A DNA stretch of 64,000 bases from Fennellomyces sp. T-0311 (GCA_025266875.1 JALLLT010000046.1:1-64000); one strand, 5' to 3'; positions 25,207 to 37,509 are shown, numbered from the stretch's first letter. Notes: generated by a model not told the origin, from the letters alone. Made by a program: numbers and translations.

Positions 25207-26064
25207 ACAACAGCATCTTTCTGTTGCTGCTCTTTCTTCTTTGTTGCCAGGCAAAGGTTGCCGTAGACTGTACCTGGCCCTGTCCCGATACTACCCATGT
25301 ATGTATTGTCACCAACGTTACTGTTCAATGTGGTCCGGCACATAATTCACAGTAAGTAAAAAAAAAAAGCCAAAGAAAAAAGAAAGTGAACTAATAAACG
25401 ACTAAAAAGATGGATTCTCCCTCAACCAAACCGGGCACCCGTTTTTATTGGCGAAACAGCACGTCGAAATACACCTTGCGTCACGTCGCCGATCCCGCCA
25501 CTCCAAGAATCAGACGAAGCATCTGACCTGCAGACACTTATCAACTGGCCTGTGGGAAATAGCAGTAACCCACTCGATAAGTATCTTTCCGACTGCGAAT
25601 ATAATACGTACTGTTCTTTGGAGTCACGAATCTGCATCGAGAGCCTTCAAGAAGATGACACGTGCGAATCCACGCATCAGTGCGTAAACACGATGCAATG
25701 TATCCAGAACAGATGCACGGATACGAGTCTGGATGATGACGAAGATAACGAACATGATTCAAACCACGTTCATACTGCCATTATTGTGGTTGTAGTTGTC
25801 GTGGCTGTGCTGGCGACTGTGTCGGTCGCGCTTTTTGTCTATTTTTATCGCCGTCGCAAACGGTTACGTTCTACCAAAGCTACTTCTTTTGCTATGGAAA
25901 CCACTCCTCCACCCCCCGCATCTTCTCGACCACGCGAAGAAGAATCTACCCCCACCATGCAGCAACAGCATCTTCAGTATCAACTCCATCGTCAGCATGC
26001 ACCCGATATCAAAGACAACGAGTCAACAACTCACAATATCCCTCCTCCTCCCTATACACCGTAA
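25197..26064 (+). CDS. type I single-pass membrane protein, Cys-rich ectodomain, PPPY tail
   Basis: Exons 25197-25351 and 25410-26064, 269 residues. It begins with a clear signal peptide (MWLNNSIFLLLLFLLCC). A cysteine-rich outer part follows (CTWPCPDTTHVC, then DCEYNTYCSLESRICIE, DTCESTHQC, MQCIQNRC), then an acidic Asp/Glu hinge. One membrane span follows (HTAIIVVVVVVAVLATVSVA), stopped by YRRRKRLR. The cytoplasmic tail is proline-rich and ends in PPPPYTP, a PPxY motif that binds WW domains, as in Rsp5/Nedd4 ubiquitin ligase adaptors. The paired-cysteine pattern resembles small disulphide-rich repeats seen in fungal surface proteins, but I cannot name a family. A surface receptor or sorted cargo regulated by Rsp5-type ubiquitination is inference. 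The 4-codon uORF overlapping the start is noted separately. Confidence 0.82.
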
Positions 26065-26233
26065 CCTTCTTTTCTGTAAATACCATCGCATTCTTGCATG
26101 TAAGCATCATCCTTAATAAATTATTTTCTTTTCGAAATGCTTTCTCTAAAGGACAAAATGCTATATATGCTGTATAAAAAGGGGGCGTTGGATGCAGGTG
26201 CGTGTGTGTATAAAATCAAGCTTTTTTTTCTTT

Positions 26234-28578
26234 TTACTTTTGAGATGGTGGATGGTACGACGAAGGCGGGACTTTGGGAGTCAATCCGCCTCGATAACGA
26301 CTGATGGTGATGGCGAGTCCAGATGATGAGGATGCGGAGGATGCTTGCCGATCCAGACTCGGCCGGTGGTTATTGACGGCGGGGGCTTCCTCGTATAGAT
26401 CCTCTTCGTCTTCCTCTTCTAAATCAGGATATACCTCAGAGCCACGGCGATAATTTGCCTCGTCGGAAAGACAGGAGATGGGTCTCGTTGCGGATGGGGG
26501 ATAACGATGATTGGCGGGGGGGATGATGGAGGTGGAGAAGGATGATTTGCCATGCATAAGTGGTTCTACGGGCGAGGTGGGTGGAGGTAAATGACGCTCT
26601 TGTGACGGGACTTGGGGATTCGAGGAAGATGTTACGCTTTTGGATCGTCGTCGTGTTATGCCGTGCGTCAGGTTAGAAAGGGAAGACGATAATTTCTGGA
26701 TTGACTTGCGCAGACGGTCCTATGTTCTTCATATTAACCCAACGATCGCACGCCAATCGATCGGTGTTTTACCATGATCGTCACTGCCTGAGTGACCTCT
26801 TCGTCGGTGACTTCAACGGCCTTGTATCGCTTGGGATCAGCCTCTTCCCACCAGCTCTGGGGCTCACTCAGATCCTCAATGACCCAAGGATGATGCTATA
26901 CTTAAACAAATCAGTGATCCCATTGTTTCAGAAAAAAAGAAACAAGGAGTGTGTCACCTTGACTTCTTCCAGTGTGATACGCTCTTCGGGATTCTTTGTC
27001 AGCAGACGATGCATGAGATGCTTCAGCTCATTAGAAATGTCAAATCCGATATCCTCCGGATCCGGGAACCTCAGTGGCTCTGTTGGAATGGTGTCGAACA
27101 GTTCGAATTCCGTTGCGGCGGTGAAAGGACACCGACCAAAGATAAAACAATACAACGTGACACCAAGCGCCCACACATCAATTGCCTTGGTGATCCTGGG
27201 ACGGTGACTCACTTTGTCGTGATGTGTCGTACTGATGCTGCTTCTCCGGCTGTCCACGCTGCTGCTGGGGCTGAGTGGCATATCACCTGCGCAGCACAGT
27301 TCAGGCGCAAAGAAGGCTGGGGTGCCGGCTGTCTCGGCTAACTCGCGATCCACTCGGCTACAATTCTCATCGCTGCCGCGTTGACCGTCGCCAGCTAATA
27401 GTTCGTTGAAATACGATACGCCGAAATCCGAGATCTTGACGACCAAATCATTGGTCAGCAGTAGGTTGGCTGGCTTGATATCGCGGTGGATGATGCCCTG
27501 ATAGTGCACTGACATGTATACGCATCAACTAACCCAGAGGCAGGAAAGTAAACAGATAAAAAAAATATCTTACGATAATCTAGACCGCTGACGACATCTC
27601 TGAACACGCTGCGCGCTTCGTCAATGGATAATACTGGCATTTCATTTTCGTCGCGCCATTCGATCTCCCCGCCTTCCATATACTCGAGGGCTATATAACA
27701 GTTAGTGTAAGGAGTCGAGGGGGGGGGGATTGGGGGAGAGTGGGGGGGGGGGATTTTACTCCCGTTGAGCATAAAGAAAAGCGAGAGAGAGAGAACATTT
27801 ACCCATATATATTTTGCGGCTGGCAGGATCGTCAATCACTTCGCGCAGCCTGACAACGTGCGGATGCGCACACTTTTTCAGGATGGCTATTTCTCTCCGG
27901 ATCTTTTGTTCATTTTCTCTGTATTGGGGCAGGTCTGCTGCCTTTTTCAGTCCATCCAATCCACCGCGCACGTGTTGCTGGCTGTTACCACGCAACAGAC
28001 TGTATCCTAGCTGCCGTCGCCGAGTGCGTTTGTCGACGATTTTGATGGCCTGCAGCAGAATGCGTATCAAATTAAAAAAGAAAACGCACGAGTCGCCCAC
28101 AAAAACCTACGACCAGCTCGCCTGTCTCGATGTCTTCAGCCAATTTGACTTTGCCGTGGACGCCTCTGCCGATTTCTCTGATAATCATGTATTTGTTGAT
28201 GACTTTGTTGCCTGTAGCCGGGTCATAGTCTTTGTTGATGGTATTGGTCACGACGACGTCCTGCGGTGGTTTGAAGGTCGGAGTGCTTGGTGGTCGCGAA
28301 AAGGAGAATTTGCGCATGCGTTCGGTAAGACCGGATGGCATGTTATCGTGATGATCGTCTGGGTATATGGGGTAGGGTTCTCTCGATCGTCGTAGACATC
28401 CGCTGCTCGTTCGCCTTGACCGTTCTAAATCCGTCGTGCTGCTTGCTCCCAAGGGCGTTTCGTGGCTGTTGTGCGGCACCAGACTGTCGGCGCTCTTCCA
28501 TGGCGTCAATGCATGGCCGGTTGCAAGCATCGAGAGCGTGTTCTTCTCATTGGTGAAGTCGGTTGACGACGGGTGCAT
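26234..28578 (-). CDS. CaMKK / Ssp1-like serine-threonine protein kinase
   Basis: Six minus-strand exons: 28578-28111, 28049-27803, 27690-27574, 27508-26958, 26895-26773, 26719-26234; 663 residues, like fission yeast Ssp1. Kinase landmarks: IGRGVHGKV (~136-144), VAIK with Lys ~159, HRDIKPAN with Asp ~287, DFG at ~305, and TAGTPAFFAPE with its activation-loop Thr. A ~45-residue insert rich in basic residues and Gly lies between Lys159 and helix C, as in CaM-kinase kinases. After the kinase core comes HPWVIEDLSEP, then a basic Ser-rich tail and an acidic stretch (LEEEDEEDLYEE). CaMKK/Ssp1/Sak1 kinases phosphorylate the AMPK/Snf1 activation loop in glucose and Ca2+ signalling. The ATG at 28578 follows TATAATAAA; an in-frame upstream extension is unconvincing. 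Intron 2 contains a long C-tract (G on the plus strand). Confidence 0.9.
27719..27752. repeat. G-tract cluster in a kinase-gene intron
   Basis: The plus strand carries a run of about ten G, then TGGGGGAG, then a run of about twelve G within 34 bases. It lies inside intron 2 of the minus-strand kinase gene (27691-27802), so the RNA carries C-runs while the non-template DNA strand carries C and the template strand G. It has G-quadruplex potential in DNA. Confidence 0.6.
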
Positions 28579-28895
28579 TTTATTATAGAAAATAATTATA
28601 AAGAAAGAGAGGGTGCTTGCTGAGGTAGAATTCTTCGCCCCGCCTCGCCTTTGGGTGGCCTCCCCCCTCGCCCACGGTGTCTGCCGCCTTGTATCGATGC
28701 TGAAATTCACACGTCGCACCTGCGCTCTTTTTTGACAGCCGTTTATGGATCGTCCAGCGCCGTGGTCGTAAACAAAGATTCTGCAGCTCTCAGCAGCCGG
28801 CCGGATCGATCGAGCGGCCCTCACCATGGTCGTTTTAGGCAAGGCGCCTGAACGTTCGGCGAGGAAGCCTTTTTTAATTGGAGCCAAACCGGATA

Positions 28896-28913
28896 GTGTG
28901 TGTGTGTGTGTGT
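28896..28913. repeat. (GT)n microsatellite
   Basis: Nine GT units upstream of the kinase start on the minus strand and of the PA-TM-RING gene on the plus strand, in the shared divergent promoter region. Confidence 0.8.
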
Positions 28914-29066
28914 TATGCTGTCGTTGGTAATCAAAGACCTTTTTGGGTACATCACGCCTTCCCCCTTGCCGTCTCCTATTTTAATTTTCAGCTTTTTGCT
29001 TTTCTCTTGTTCTTCTTCTTCTCTTCCCCTTCTCACTATTTTTTTTTCTGTTGTCCCTTCGCACGA

Positions 29067-30179
29067 ATGAGTCTTCGGTGTCCATGGCTGTTGGTGTGGG
29101 TGCTGGTGCTGTCCACCTGCGCCGTCGTTCAGGGATCCATTCTCGTGGTCGTAAGCCTCTTTCTTTGTCGTTGCTCTGCCCGCGACTCACCCCTCTTGCT
29201 ATGTAGTCCAGCAACATGACCTATGCAGATCACGCTGCAGCATTCGGTCCGCGGTTATCGGAGAATGGAAAACAAGGCTATCTGGCTGAGCCCGAGCAAG
29301 ATCCGACGGGTTGCAGCGTGCTAAAGCCACCTTGTGAACGGGATTGGATTGCATTGGTGCGGCGGGGCGGATGCTCGTTTATCACCAAAGTCAGGGCAAT
29401 GCAGAAGAGTGGAGCCATTGCCGTCGTCGTGGGGGATCCTGACCATCCCGGCCGATGGATCACCATGTATGCGCCTGGTAAATATTGGGGTGTGGTTGTT
29501 TGGTTTTTATGACACAACATGTTGACGGCTTGCGCAAAAAAGGAGACACCACCGACGTCTTAATTCCCAGCGTATTTCTGGCACAGCGAGAGTACCTTAC
29601 CTTGCTGTCCTTGTCAGCAGCCAGGCCGGCGCCTGTGCGTCTGCAAGTCGACGACTTTATTTCTTGGTAAGGGGCCGACAACAAAGACACGCAGACAAGT
29701 TTGTAACAAAGTTTATCCTGCAGGCCCTTGATTGATGTCCTGATCATTGTCATTGTGTCGCCCACCATCATGATGTTCTTTATCTACGTCTCTTGGCGCA
29801 TCCGGCAGCGGCAGCGACGGCAGCAGGACCTGGCGTCGGTGGACATGGTGCAGAAGCTGGCGCTGAAGAAGTTCAGCCGGCAAAAGATACGCGAGAACGA
29901 GCGGGAGGAGTGTGCGATCTGCCTGGAAGACTACGTGGAGGGGGATAGCCTGCGCGTACTACCCTGCCAGCACGACTTCCATGCGCAGTGCGTCGACGCC
30001 TGGCTCACGACGCAGAAGAAATTTGTAAATTTGGCTGTTTTTGGAGGTTTATTTTTTTCGGCGGCTGACTTTGACTCGAATAGTGCCCGATTTGTAAAGG
30101 CTGTATAGAGCGGTTGCCATACCCGCAACACGAGAGAGGTAGACGTGGTGACACCGACCAACGCCGTGATCCCGGCTGA
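29067..30179 (+). CDS. PA-TM-RING E3 ubiquitin ligase
   Basis: Five exons: 29067-29150, 29207-29477, 29543-29666, 29724-30024, 30084-30179; 291 residues. Order of parts: signal peptide (~1-23), a protease-associated (PA) lumenal domain with [12 protein letters not shown] and [17 protein letters not shown], and a membrane span (~162-186, [20 protein letters not shown]). A basic linker and a C-terminal RING-H2 follow: CAIC at 223-226, C241, H243, H246, C249, then CPIC at 261-264. The last intron falls inside the RING just before CPIC, supporting the splice model. This is the architecture of RNF13/GRAIL and plant RMR proteins, membrane-bound ligases of endosomes and vacuoles. The PA domain is thought to bind cargo. 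It is divergent from the CaMKK gene, with a ~490-nt shared promoter containing a GT repeat. Confidence 0.93.
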
Positions 30180-32104
30180 CGCTGTTTTTGATAGATCCAC
30201 TTTTACCCATCTACGGCACCCTACCTAATTCTGACCGAGTGTAGTCCGTTTCTCCCACACAAATCCCTGTTTTTGGCTGCAGCATGTTGTTTACTTTCCC
30301 GTTTGTAATCATCCCCTCCCACAATACCCCGTTCTGTATAATACTTTTTCTTCTACACATATAAAGCCACATAGCATTCGTTCATTTAGCTGCGTTGATA
30401 CGCTAGCCACCCCACTCCCTATCTGCATGGTAATTTGGGGCATGAATTCCACCCGCAGAGCTTGGCAAAAACCCTGCGGTCATCTGATTGCACGCTTTAG
30501 AGTTACCTTGTTATCCGTCCCACAATGAAGCTATTTTTTGTTTCATGCCACCTAACCCGTCGCTGCAAAGCCTCCTCTGACGAAAAGCGGTGCGCTGTCA
30601 ATCGAATTGGGCCGCCTTCCAGTGCCAAACACGGTGCATTGCACTCTTTTTCCTTTGGGCGCGCTGTTTGGCAGATAGACGGATGGAACAACCCGGTTTT
30701 AAATGCACGGCAGCAATTTCAGGGCACATTTGCGCAGCATATAAACATACAAGCCTTGCTTCTTTTTATACATGCATGCCATTATGCTGACGAACGCGCC
30801 GGATATACCGGAACCGTGGATATAATGTACCCCTTTTGGACAATACATTGGGTTTGCGTTATACATGGCTAACTCACGTGAGCTTTCCCATTGCGTAGGT
30901 CTCACTGCTTCATGTCAGGCGAATAGCTGAGAGAATAGAAACCGTAGGCCCAACGTGCCAATGGCAATGAAATCCTGGTACGCAATCGATCCCAGGGTGT
31001 GTATCTTTGACTTTTTTCCCGATATCCCGGACAATTGTTACATACAACGTAAGGTCTGCAGGAAAAAGACAAGGTGCTTGATGACCGTGCACTGCTCTGG
31101 CAAATTCCCAGGTACACAAAGAGCCCATGACATGCAACAATTGTTCAAAGGCAAGAACTTTTCCCCTGCAAGCACTGTTGATATGCTCTCTTGCATTATT
31201 CTACATGACCGCCAGAGAGTGTATTCTTGCGATGATTTGGAAAATCCCATGGTGTCAAAGATGATACAAATGGTATCAATGGACGTGTAATACAGATGGA
31301 TAGACAAAGAAACGCACATGCTTTTTTTTCTTAATTCCAAAAATAAGCATAGAGTTTCTCAGGTTTGCTTGTTTTGAAATGCCTATTAAGTGTCCGATAC
31401 CCGACAAGGCATGATCTTTGAAGCCTTTTTCAATATGATCATCGGATAGCCACAGGGGAGGTACAAGGACACCGATTATGAGAGAGAGAGGAGGCATGAG
31501 CTCCATAATTATATTCCTAGCTATTTTTTTTGTCTTCCAAGTATACAGCATACCAAAAGCGACAATGAAGAACAAGTATCCATGCCCAGATTACAAAATA
31601 ACCCTTAACCAAGTGATGACGATAATCGATTAAGATGTATCGTACTGCGACAACGAGAGAGACAACGACCAAAATTGACAAGAGCTGAAAAGTTCCAATG
31701 CACTAGCGAGTGTCGAAAAAAACAAGAATGCATGCTTTTGCATTGGTCGTTGTACAAGACTTTTTAATTGGTTTAACACCAAAAAGTTAGTTCTGCCCCC
31801 AACTTTTTTAACGTTTATCGGAAAAGGTTTCAAGATATTATTTCTATATGTCTGTGTTACTGGAAAGGGGATTCCGGATAAAGAAGTTACTTTATTCCGA
31901 AGAAACTGAGACGTGTGTTGATCCTATCAAGAGCAAATCCCTAGAAAAAAAAGATGCAGAGGTGCAAAGGTACTAAAGGACGACTCCTTACATTTTAAGA
32001 TGATGGTTTAAAAAACCCCTATCAACGGACAAGTAAAAAAAAATCTAAAACGTTTTTTAATACCGGTTAGCACAAGATTGATTTCATTTTACTTCTCTTT
32101 CCCA

Positions 32105-32135
<31 letters not shown>

Positions 32136-32144
32136 CACAATATT
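30180..32144. other. intergenic region, no supported gene
   Basis: Several short frames on both strands (30525-30872, 30955-31290, 31276-31575) have no domain and overlap one another antisense. The end of the region is a (CA)n tract directly before the ATG at 32145. Confidence 0.55.
32106..32133. repeat. (CA)n microsatellite in a gene leader
   Basis: About fourteen CA units end in CAG twelve bases before the ATG at 32145. It could be purely a leader repeat or the polypyrimidine-poor end of a 5' UTR intron (CACAG acceptor). Confidence 0.85.
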
Positions 32145-32858
32145 ATGAATCATCATCGCTACAGTGAAAATCGAATCCATTACGCTTCTCAACTAATGCG
32201 GTTGAGAGCGCAACTACGATCACCTACACTTTCTTCATTCAATTATCGTGATCTACCTACTACTGCCAGACCGGAGTATGTGGATGATGAAGAAGATGAT
32301 CAAGAAAGCTATAATGATGACGAAGACGACAACGCATCGCAGTTGACGCATTTGTCAGAGCTTGTGCGCGCAAGTATCGAAAAAAAACAAGCAAGACATT
32401 ATTCTGGTGACCTTGCCTTGCCACCCAAGATACAATCCGCTGACAAACGATCCACATCCATACCTTTGCGACCAAATCGAGGGTGTTTTACATCTTTTGC
32501 CCTAGCATCTGAGCAACTGTTACGTCAAGAGCAACAGCAAAGCTATTATGACGATGACGATGACGATACTTGCAGTACAACATCCACAGATTCTTGGTCA
32601 GACGACGATGACACCTCTATTTTCGGAAAGCGACATGTCCATTCATCACCCATGCTTTACAATGACAGTAGCAGTAGTTTGGACTCTTCGTCTGCATCTA
32701 CCATGGTATCGGAAGAGCGAAGATTCCCACGTCCTGCAACCGCGTACTTCATTTCACTTTCACCATCAGCTGCTGCTGCAGCTTCCGTTGCTCGAAAGCG
32801 ACGGTGGCAAGCAAGACCTACTTGGAAACGAACCGCTACTTCTCCTCTACTTTTTTAA
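32145..32858 (+). CDS. disordered acidic and serine-rich protein of unknown function
   Basis: Single exon, 237 residues, from ATG to TAA. The N-terminus is basic (NHHRYSENRIHYASQLMRLR). Then come three acidic or serine blocks (VDDEEDDQESYNDDEDDN, YYDDDDDD, SWSDDDD and a Ser run) and a basic C-terminus (ARKRRWQARPTWKR) after a poly-Ala stretch. No domain is recognised. Codon use and the long uninterrupted frame beside shorter shadows in other frames support a real gene. The layout of charged low-complexity blocks suggests an intrinsically disordered regulator, but that is inference. The leader contains a long CA repeat. Confidence 0.65.
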   Translation: MNHHRYSENRIHYASQLMRLRAQLRSPTLSSFNYRDLPTTARPEYVDDEEDDQESYNDDEDDNASQLTHLSELVRASIEKKQARHYSGDLALPPKIQSADKRSTSIPLRPNRGCFTSFALASEQLLRQEQQQSYYDDDDDDTCSTTSTDSWSDDDDTSIFGKRHVHSSPMLYNDSSSSLDSSSASTMVSEERRFPRPATAYFISLSPSAAAAASVARKRRWQARPTWKRTATSPLLF

Positions 32859-35800
32859 AAATAATACCTTGTTGTTGTATACCATGTAGTTGTTTTCTCT
32901 CCATTTAACAGAGTATTTCCATTATTCAAAGTTTGTTTGTTCAAAAAAAAAACTTGATCTTTTTCATGGTCTGGAATCAAAATAAAAAAGGCTGCTTTTG
33001 TTTCAAGGAACCGACATGCATTTCTCACATCACCGTCTGTGCTGATGGGAAAGGCATATCAGACGATCTTTATACTTTTTATTTATTGACTCGATAGTTA
33101 TTGGTGTCTGTGCAAACGTCTGACAGTTTTTATAAAAATAAGGGCACATTGATATTCACCTAGATACGAATGTTACCTTCACAACATAATCGCGGTGGTA
33201 AGTACATCTTCTTTTCCCTCCTCCTCCCCATGGGAGGTTTCAAACTCAAGGAGTAAAATGACACAAGGGATTTCGGATTCTCTTTTTTTGCGCACTTTTG
33301 GTCCCTGAGAATATACATCCGTGACAAATTTATGTCCTCTAGGAGAATGTTCTGCACGTCCACGATCCTGCAATTACAGTCAGTCTTGGCCGTTCCATTC
33401 TAATATTAGAACAGTATAGAATAAACTTTTATATAGAGCGTCGATCTCTTCACAAAAAACGTTAAAACGGTGATACAATGGCAGGTCGGTTTTCCTTGGT
33501 CCGTAAGGGGATCTAGTTTGATAGGTGCTTATTTTGACGAACCAATTGCTCACGCAGTATCCGTTCACATTGTGCAATATTTTAAACCGTTTAAAACAAC
33601 ATTACCACTGCTTGTTGCTCTCTTCATGATACATATGAGGAAGTACTTTACTTGCTGGCTAAAAATAGTTCTATAACGATACATATGTACTTGAACGTAT
33701 CAGATATGTTAACCATGTAACCATGAACATCATCTATTTAATCCGCTCGGGGCAAATATCAGTAACGTGGTCTATGTTAATTCATGCACTTGGGAAAAAT
33801 ACGTTGCACGTCCGATTATTCGTGCAATACTTTGGTTCGCGGGAGATTGACTGTAGAGCACCAATAATAAAAAATCGGTGACAATAACAATCCTGATGGA
33901 TATAATAAACATTCTAATAGGAAGGCTATAGTTACTTCATATAACGTAGAATATTTTAAACTACAACTTATAACTGTTGAAATTTACAATGCATCCAAGA
34001 CTATTATGAGCTTCATCAAAAACCGTACTTCAAGATACGAGAATGTGTATGGCGATACACGTAACAAAATCTTCCATAATTCAGAATGTTGGATGCTTCA
34101 CTATATATATTCTCACATGCCATATTATCTTATCATTTATCTCATATAAATTGCTATATTAAAAAAACTACTGTATACTACTACTAAAACACTACAACGT
34201 ACGCTGTTTATCATACTATCCCTTTTACCGAACCACGTCGCATTTTTAGAATATGCCGAATATATTCCTCATCCTCTCTGGTTAATGCTCACAACCAGAC
34301 CTATCTGGTTTGGTAAGTCTATCACCATCGTACGCAGATTAAAATGGCAAAGAAAAGGACACTCTTTTGTAATAGTCATCAAAATTTCGTCGTTTGTTTA
34401 AGATTGACGTTGGATATGAATGACTGTATTCCAAAGTCGAAAACAATCTCTTTCAAATGTAAACCGATAAATGTCGTCAATTCAGATGTGATGGGTGGTA
34501 GGGTGTTTTGGAAAGTCGATCGCGCCAGATATGGAGCTTTTGGAAGATTGGTGGTCCAACGAGAGCAGATGTTATATCACGATAGCCTGTGCAACCATCG
34601 CATCGTAAATTCAAGAACTCCAAAGCTGCATATGACTTGGCGAGGATCGTTCTGTATATATCGGTATTGCCCGGTATACTCTTCTGCTGGTTGCGCCGTA
34701 AACTTTTAAGACTTTGAGCCAAGAACAATGTTGAGTGCCTGTTTTGCAAAGGCGGTTTGACAAGCTTGATTACTGCAACACAATATTTCATTTGTTTCTT
34801 CCTTCGAAAAAATTCTGACAGGGAAGTGACAAATGAAGATATGTCAATGGGGAAGGAGGTCTGCCCTCGTCTACAAGAATGAGTTATTCGTTGTCACACA
34901 GCTTGGGTGCGCGGTCATTGGCAACTTTGCTCCTAGTTTTGAAAAAGAAATTAACATCGGAATCGCTTGTATAGGGTATGGCAATTGGAAAAGCGCAACT
35001 GCTTTATCGATGGGTCAGCTGATCGAACCATGGGTAACGATGCTTCCATGTTGCTGACCGAGATATACTGGGGTCGGAAACCTTTTAAGTATTAATATAC
35101 ACAACATACAGATACGTTTGGTCTTCGCAAGTTGTCTACATTTTCCTTCAAAAACATTTTTTCCAGAACAATTGCATTTTGAGTACTTGGTGAATAACGG
35201 ATGATCAGGATTGATCAGGAGTAACAGTAGACCATTACTCCCTGTGATATTGAAACTCGTGATTTTCGAATATGGATTCTGGCATGTTAAGAACAACGTT
35301 GCACCGAGATTGAACAACCACCAGCGCATTGTCAACAATCCTTGAGACCGAGGTACTTGACTATTGAATTCCATACTTTGTTCAGAACAAGAAAACGCTG
35401 TTTCTAAGGGTTATTTGAATAGCGCTGTTGTTTGCAAGCGGTCATCCTCGATAGCAAGAATTGTCGTCGATGACTTGCTTTTGCGAGGAAAGCAAATTCG
35501 GGTTGACTTATATAACATCACATGATTTTCCCAGTCATACACCGCTTGGTTTCTGGATACACAAACGAGAGAGGGGAATCATTGCCGATTTCGTAGATTG
35601 TAAAAGTAGTTTAGAAAGAGCAGTAGATTTGAATCCCATATAGTTGTATTCAACATGAACACGCCCTAACAAGCTTCTTTGTTATCAATGCTGTCAGTCA
35701 GCGAATAAGAGCTTTCCATCCTTACCGCCGCCGCTTCCCACTTCCGATATCGGAATGTTGAGCTTCATGCTTACCAAATACTCTGCCAATCAGGTTATTC

Positions 35801-37469
35801 ATCCGCACGACCTTCCGGTCAACTTGTCTCTTCACAGATATGCTCTGTCAGCATTCATCCTATCGATCATCACGATCCATAACAGCTCAGTAATAATAAG
35901 GTTGACATTACACATCACTCACTGAAATACCGGCTTAGGAAATCCCAACATGGATAAATAGAGAGAGCAAAACATATGAAATAAATCAGTTACCTTTTCG
36001 AGTCTCGTTGACACTTATAATCCTTCTTGACGTCTTGACTTTGTATACCAATCAAATTCAACGGAAATTCAAATTTGGTCAAGTTGGGAAGTATTTATAC
36101 AAGTGTCATCGCACAGGCTTGATGCATATCAAGTATAAGCTATGAGAGATCTGGCCCCGCCATTCCTGTGAATCTAAATATCCCCTCTTCAGAGTAATAG
36201 CATCTCCCAGACATTTATAGAAGCTGAATTCGTCGACATGTTGCAGCAACTGTCATCAGTAATTCGTCATTAGTTTTAAGATAAGTGTTTCTAGTGGATA
36301 AATGGTGACCAAAGCCAATCCTAGTTATTTCCGAAGTTGGATATGTCCCAAATAAGTGTGATAAGCTTCCATATGACTAGACGAAGACTATACGAGCCCT
36401 CATATAGGTTAAAATATGTAGCCTTCGTTGTGATAATGCACCAAGGCGTGGCAACGCAAATAGGATGGTATTACAAGCGTCATTGTCTCTGTAAAGTATA
36501 TAAGTTACTCTAAAGGCGTGTGAAATTGCTGATTACTGAACTACTAATGTTGTGTGCGAAACCGAGTTCACTTGCCTCATGTCGTAAGCCTCCGCAGTCC
36601 CTTTACTACTGTCGACGATTTCGATGTGCTGTGGTAGTTTCTACAACAGTATTTTGTGTGGCACTTTTGTCATTATCCCTTGTAATTACCTGTAAGCACT
36701 ACCTCTTTTCCAAGCCTTAGATAGCCAGAATTTCAATATCAAGGCTGTATTCGAGTGCCTGTAGCACATACTCGCCATTGTAAGTATTTTTTTTCCACAT
36801 ATTATAGATAGGTACATCAAATTCGAATATCGACAGAATACACGTGTTAGTGTATAGGCCATTCGTCCAATCCTTTATTTGAACGCCCAAATAACGGAGA
36901 GCAAGGTAGCTGATGGTTGGTCAACATGCATAATTGGTTTTCAAATATGGCTATAAATGGCTTACCACCTTTACATTCTTGTGAAAGAAATTGTTTGTAT
37001 AAAAAAGGGTCTGTAGGAAACAGGGTCCACAATAGGTTGAAATAGAAAGAGTGAGTTAACCAAATACAGATATAAGCTCCTGTCTTGGGCTTCTAAAAGT
37101 TATGATCAAGATAATTGCGGTCAAGTTAACTGCTTTATTTCGTTTGATACTACGAGGGTATTTATATGTTTCTGTGGATACGCTGACTGTGGTTACATCG
37201 GGCCGTGCCGGAGGTAAAAGGTGGGATACACAGGAAGTACAACTAGCAAGAGATCCGAGTGCGGAAGAAGATAAATGGAGGTGCAGATGCACCATATAAT
37301 AGAGTAGAAATCAGTACAAAGGTCAAGTGCGTGCCAAAAAGAAAATGGTAGCATGAACGAAAGAGTGGCCGAGAAATTTCGTTACAAACTATATAATTCA
37401 ATTTCTTATACGGGGATAATGCAGTGATAAAAGTGTAAATTCTTGTACTAATCGTCTTTAACTGTGGAT

Positions 37470-37509
37470 CGTAAGCTTCAAATTTTGAAGCTTTCAAAAA
37501 CAACTTACG
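37470..37509. repeat. nested hairpin
   Basis: CGTAAG (37470-37475) pairs with CTTACG (37504-37509). Within it, AAGCTTCAAA and TTTGAAGCTT form a nearly perfect 21-bp palindrome at 37473-37493. It lies in a gene-free stretch, with no associated gene. Confidence 0.55.

Noticed and set aside
28579..28887. In-frame N-terminal extension of the CaMKK-like kinase
   Set aside because: Highly basic, contains no conserved feature and looks like translated 5' UTR; the ATG at 28578 has an A-rich fungal start context.
32106..32133. CA repeat as telomeric or subtelomeric sequence
   Set aside because: A simple dinucleotide microsatellite in a gene leader, not a telomeric repeat.
34344..35374. Cluster of 75-120-codon frames on both strands
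   Set aside because: Mutually antisense and without domains; may be decayed DNA but nothing specific can be supported.
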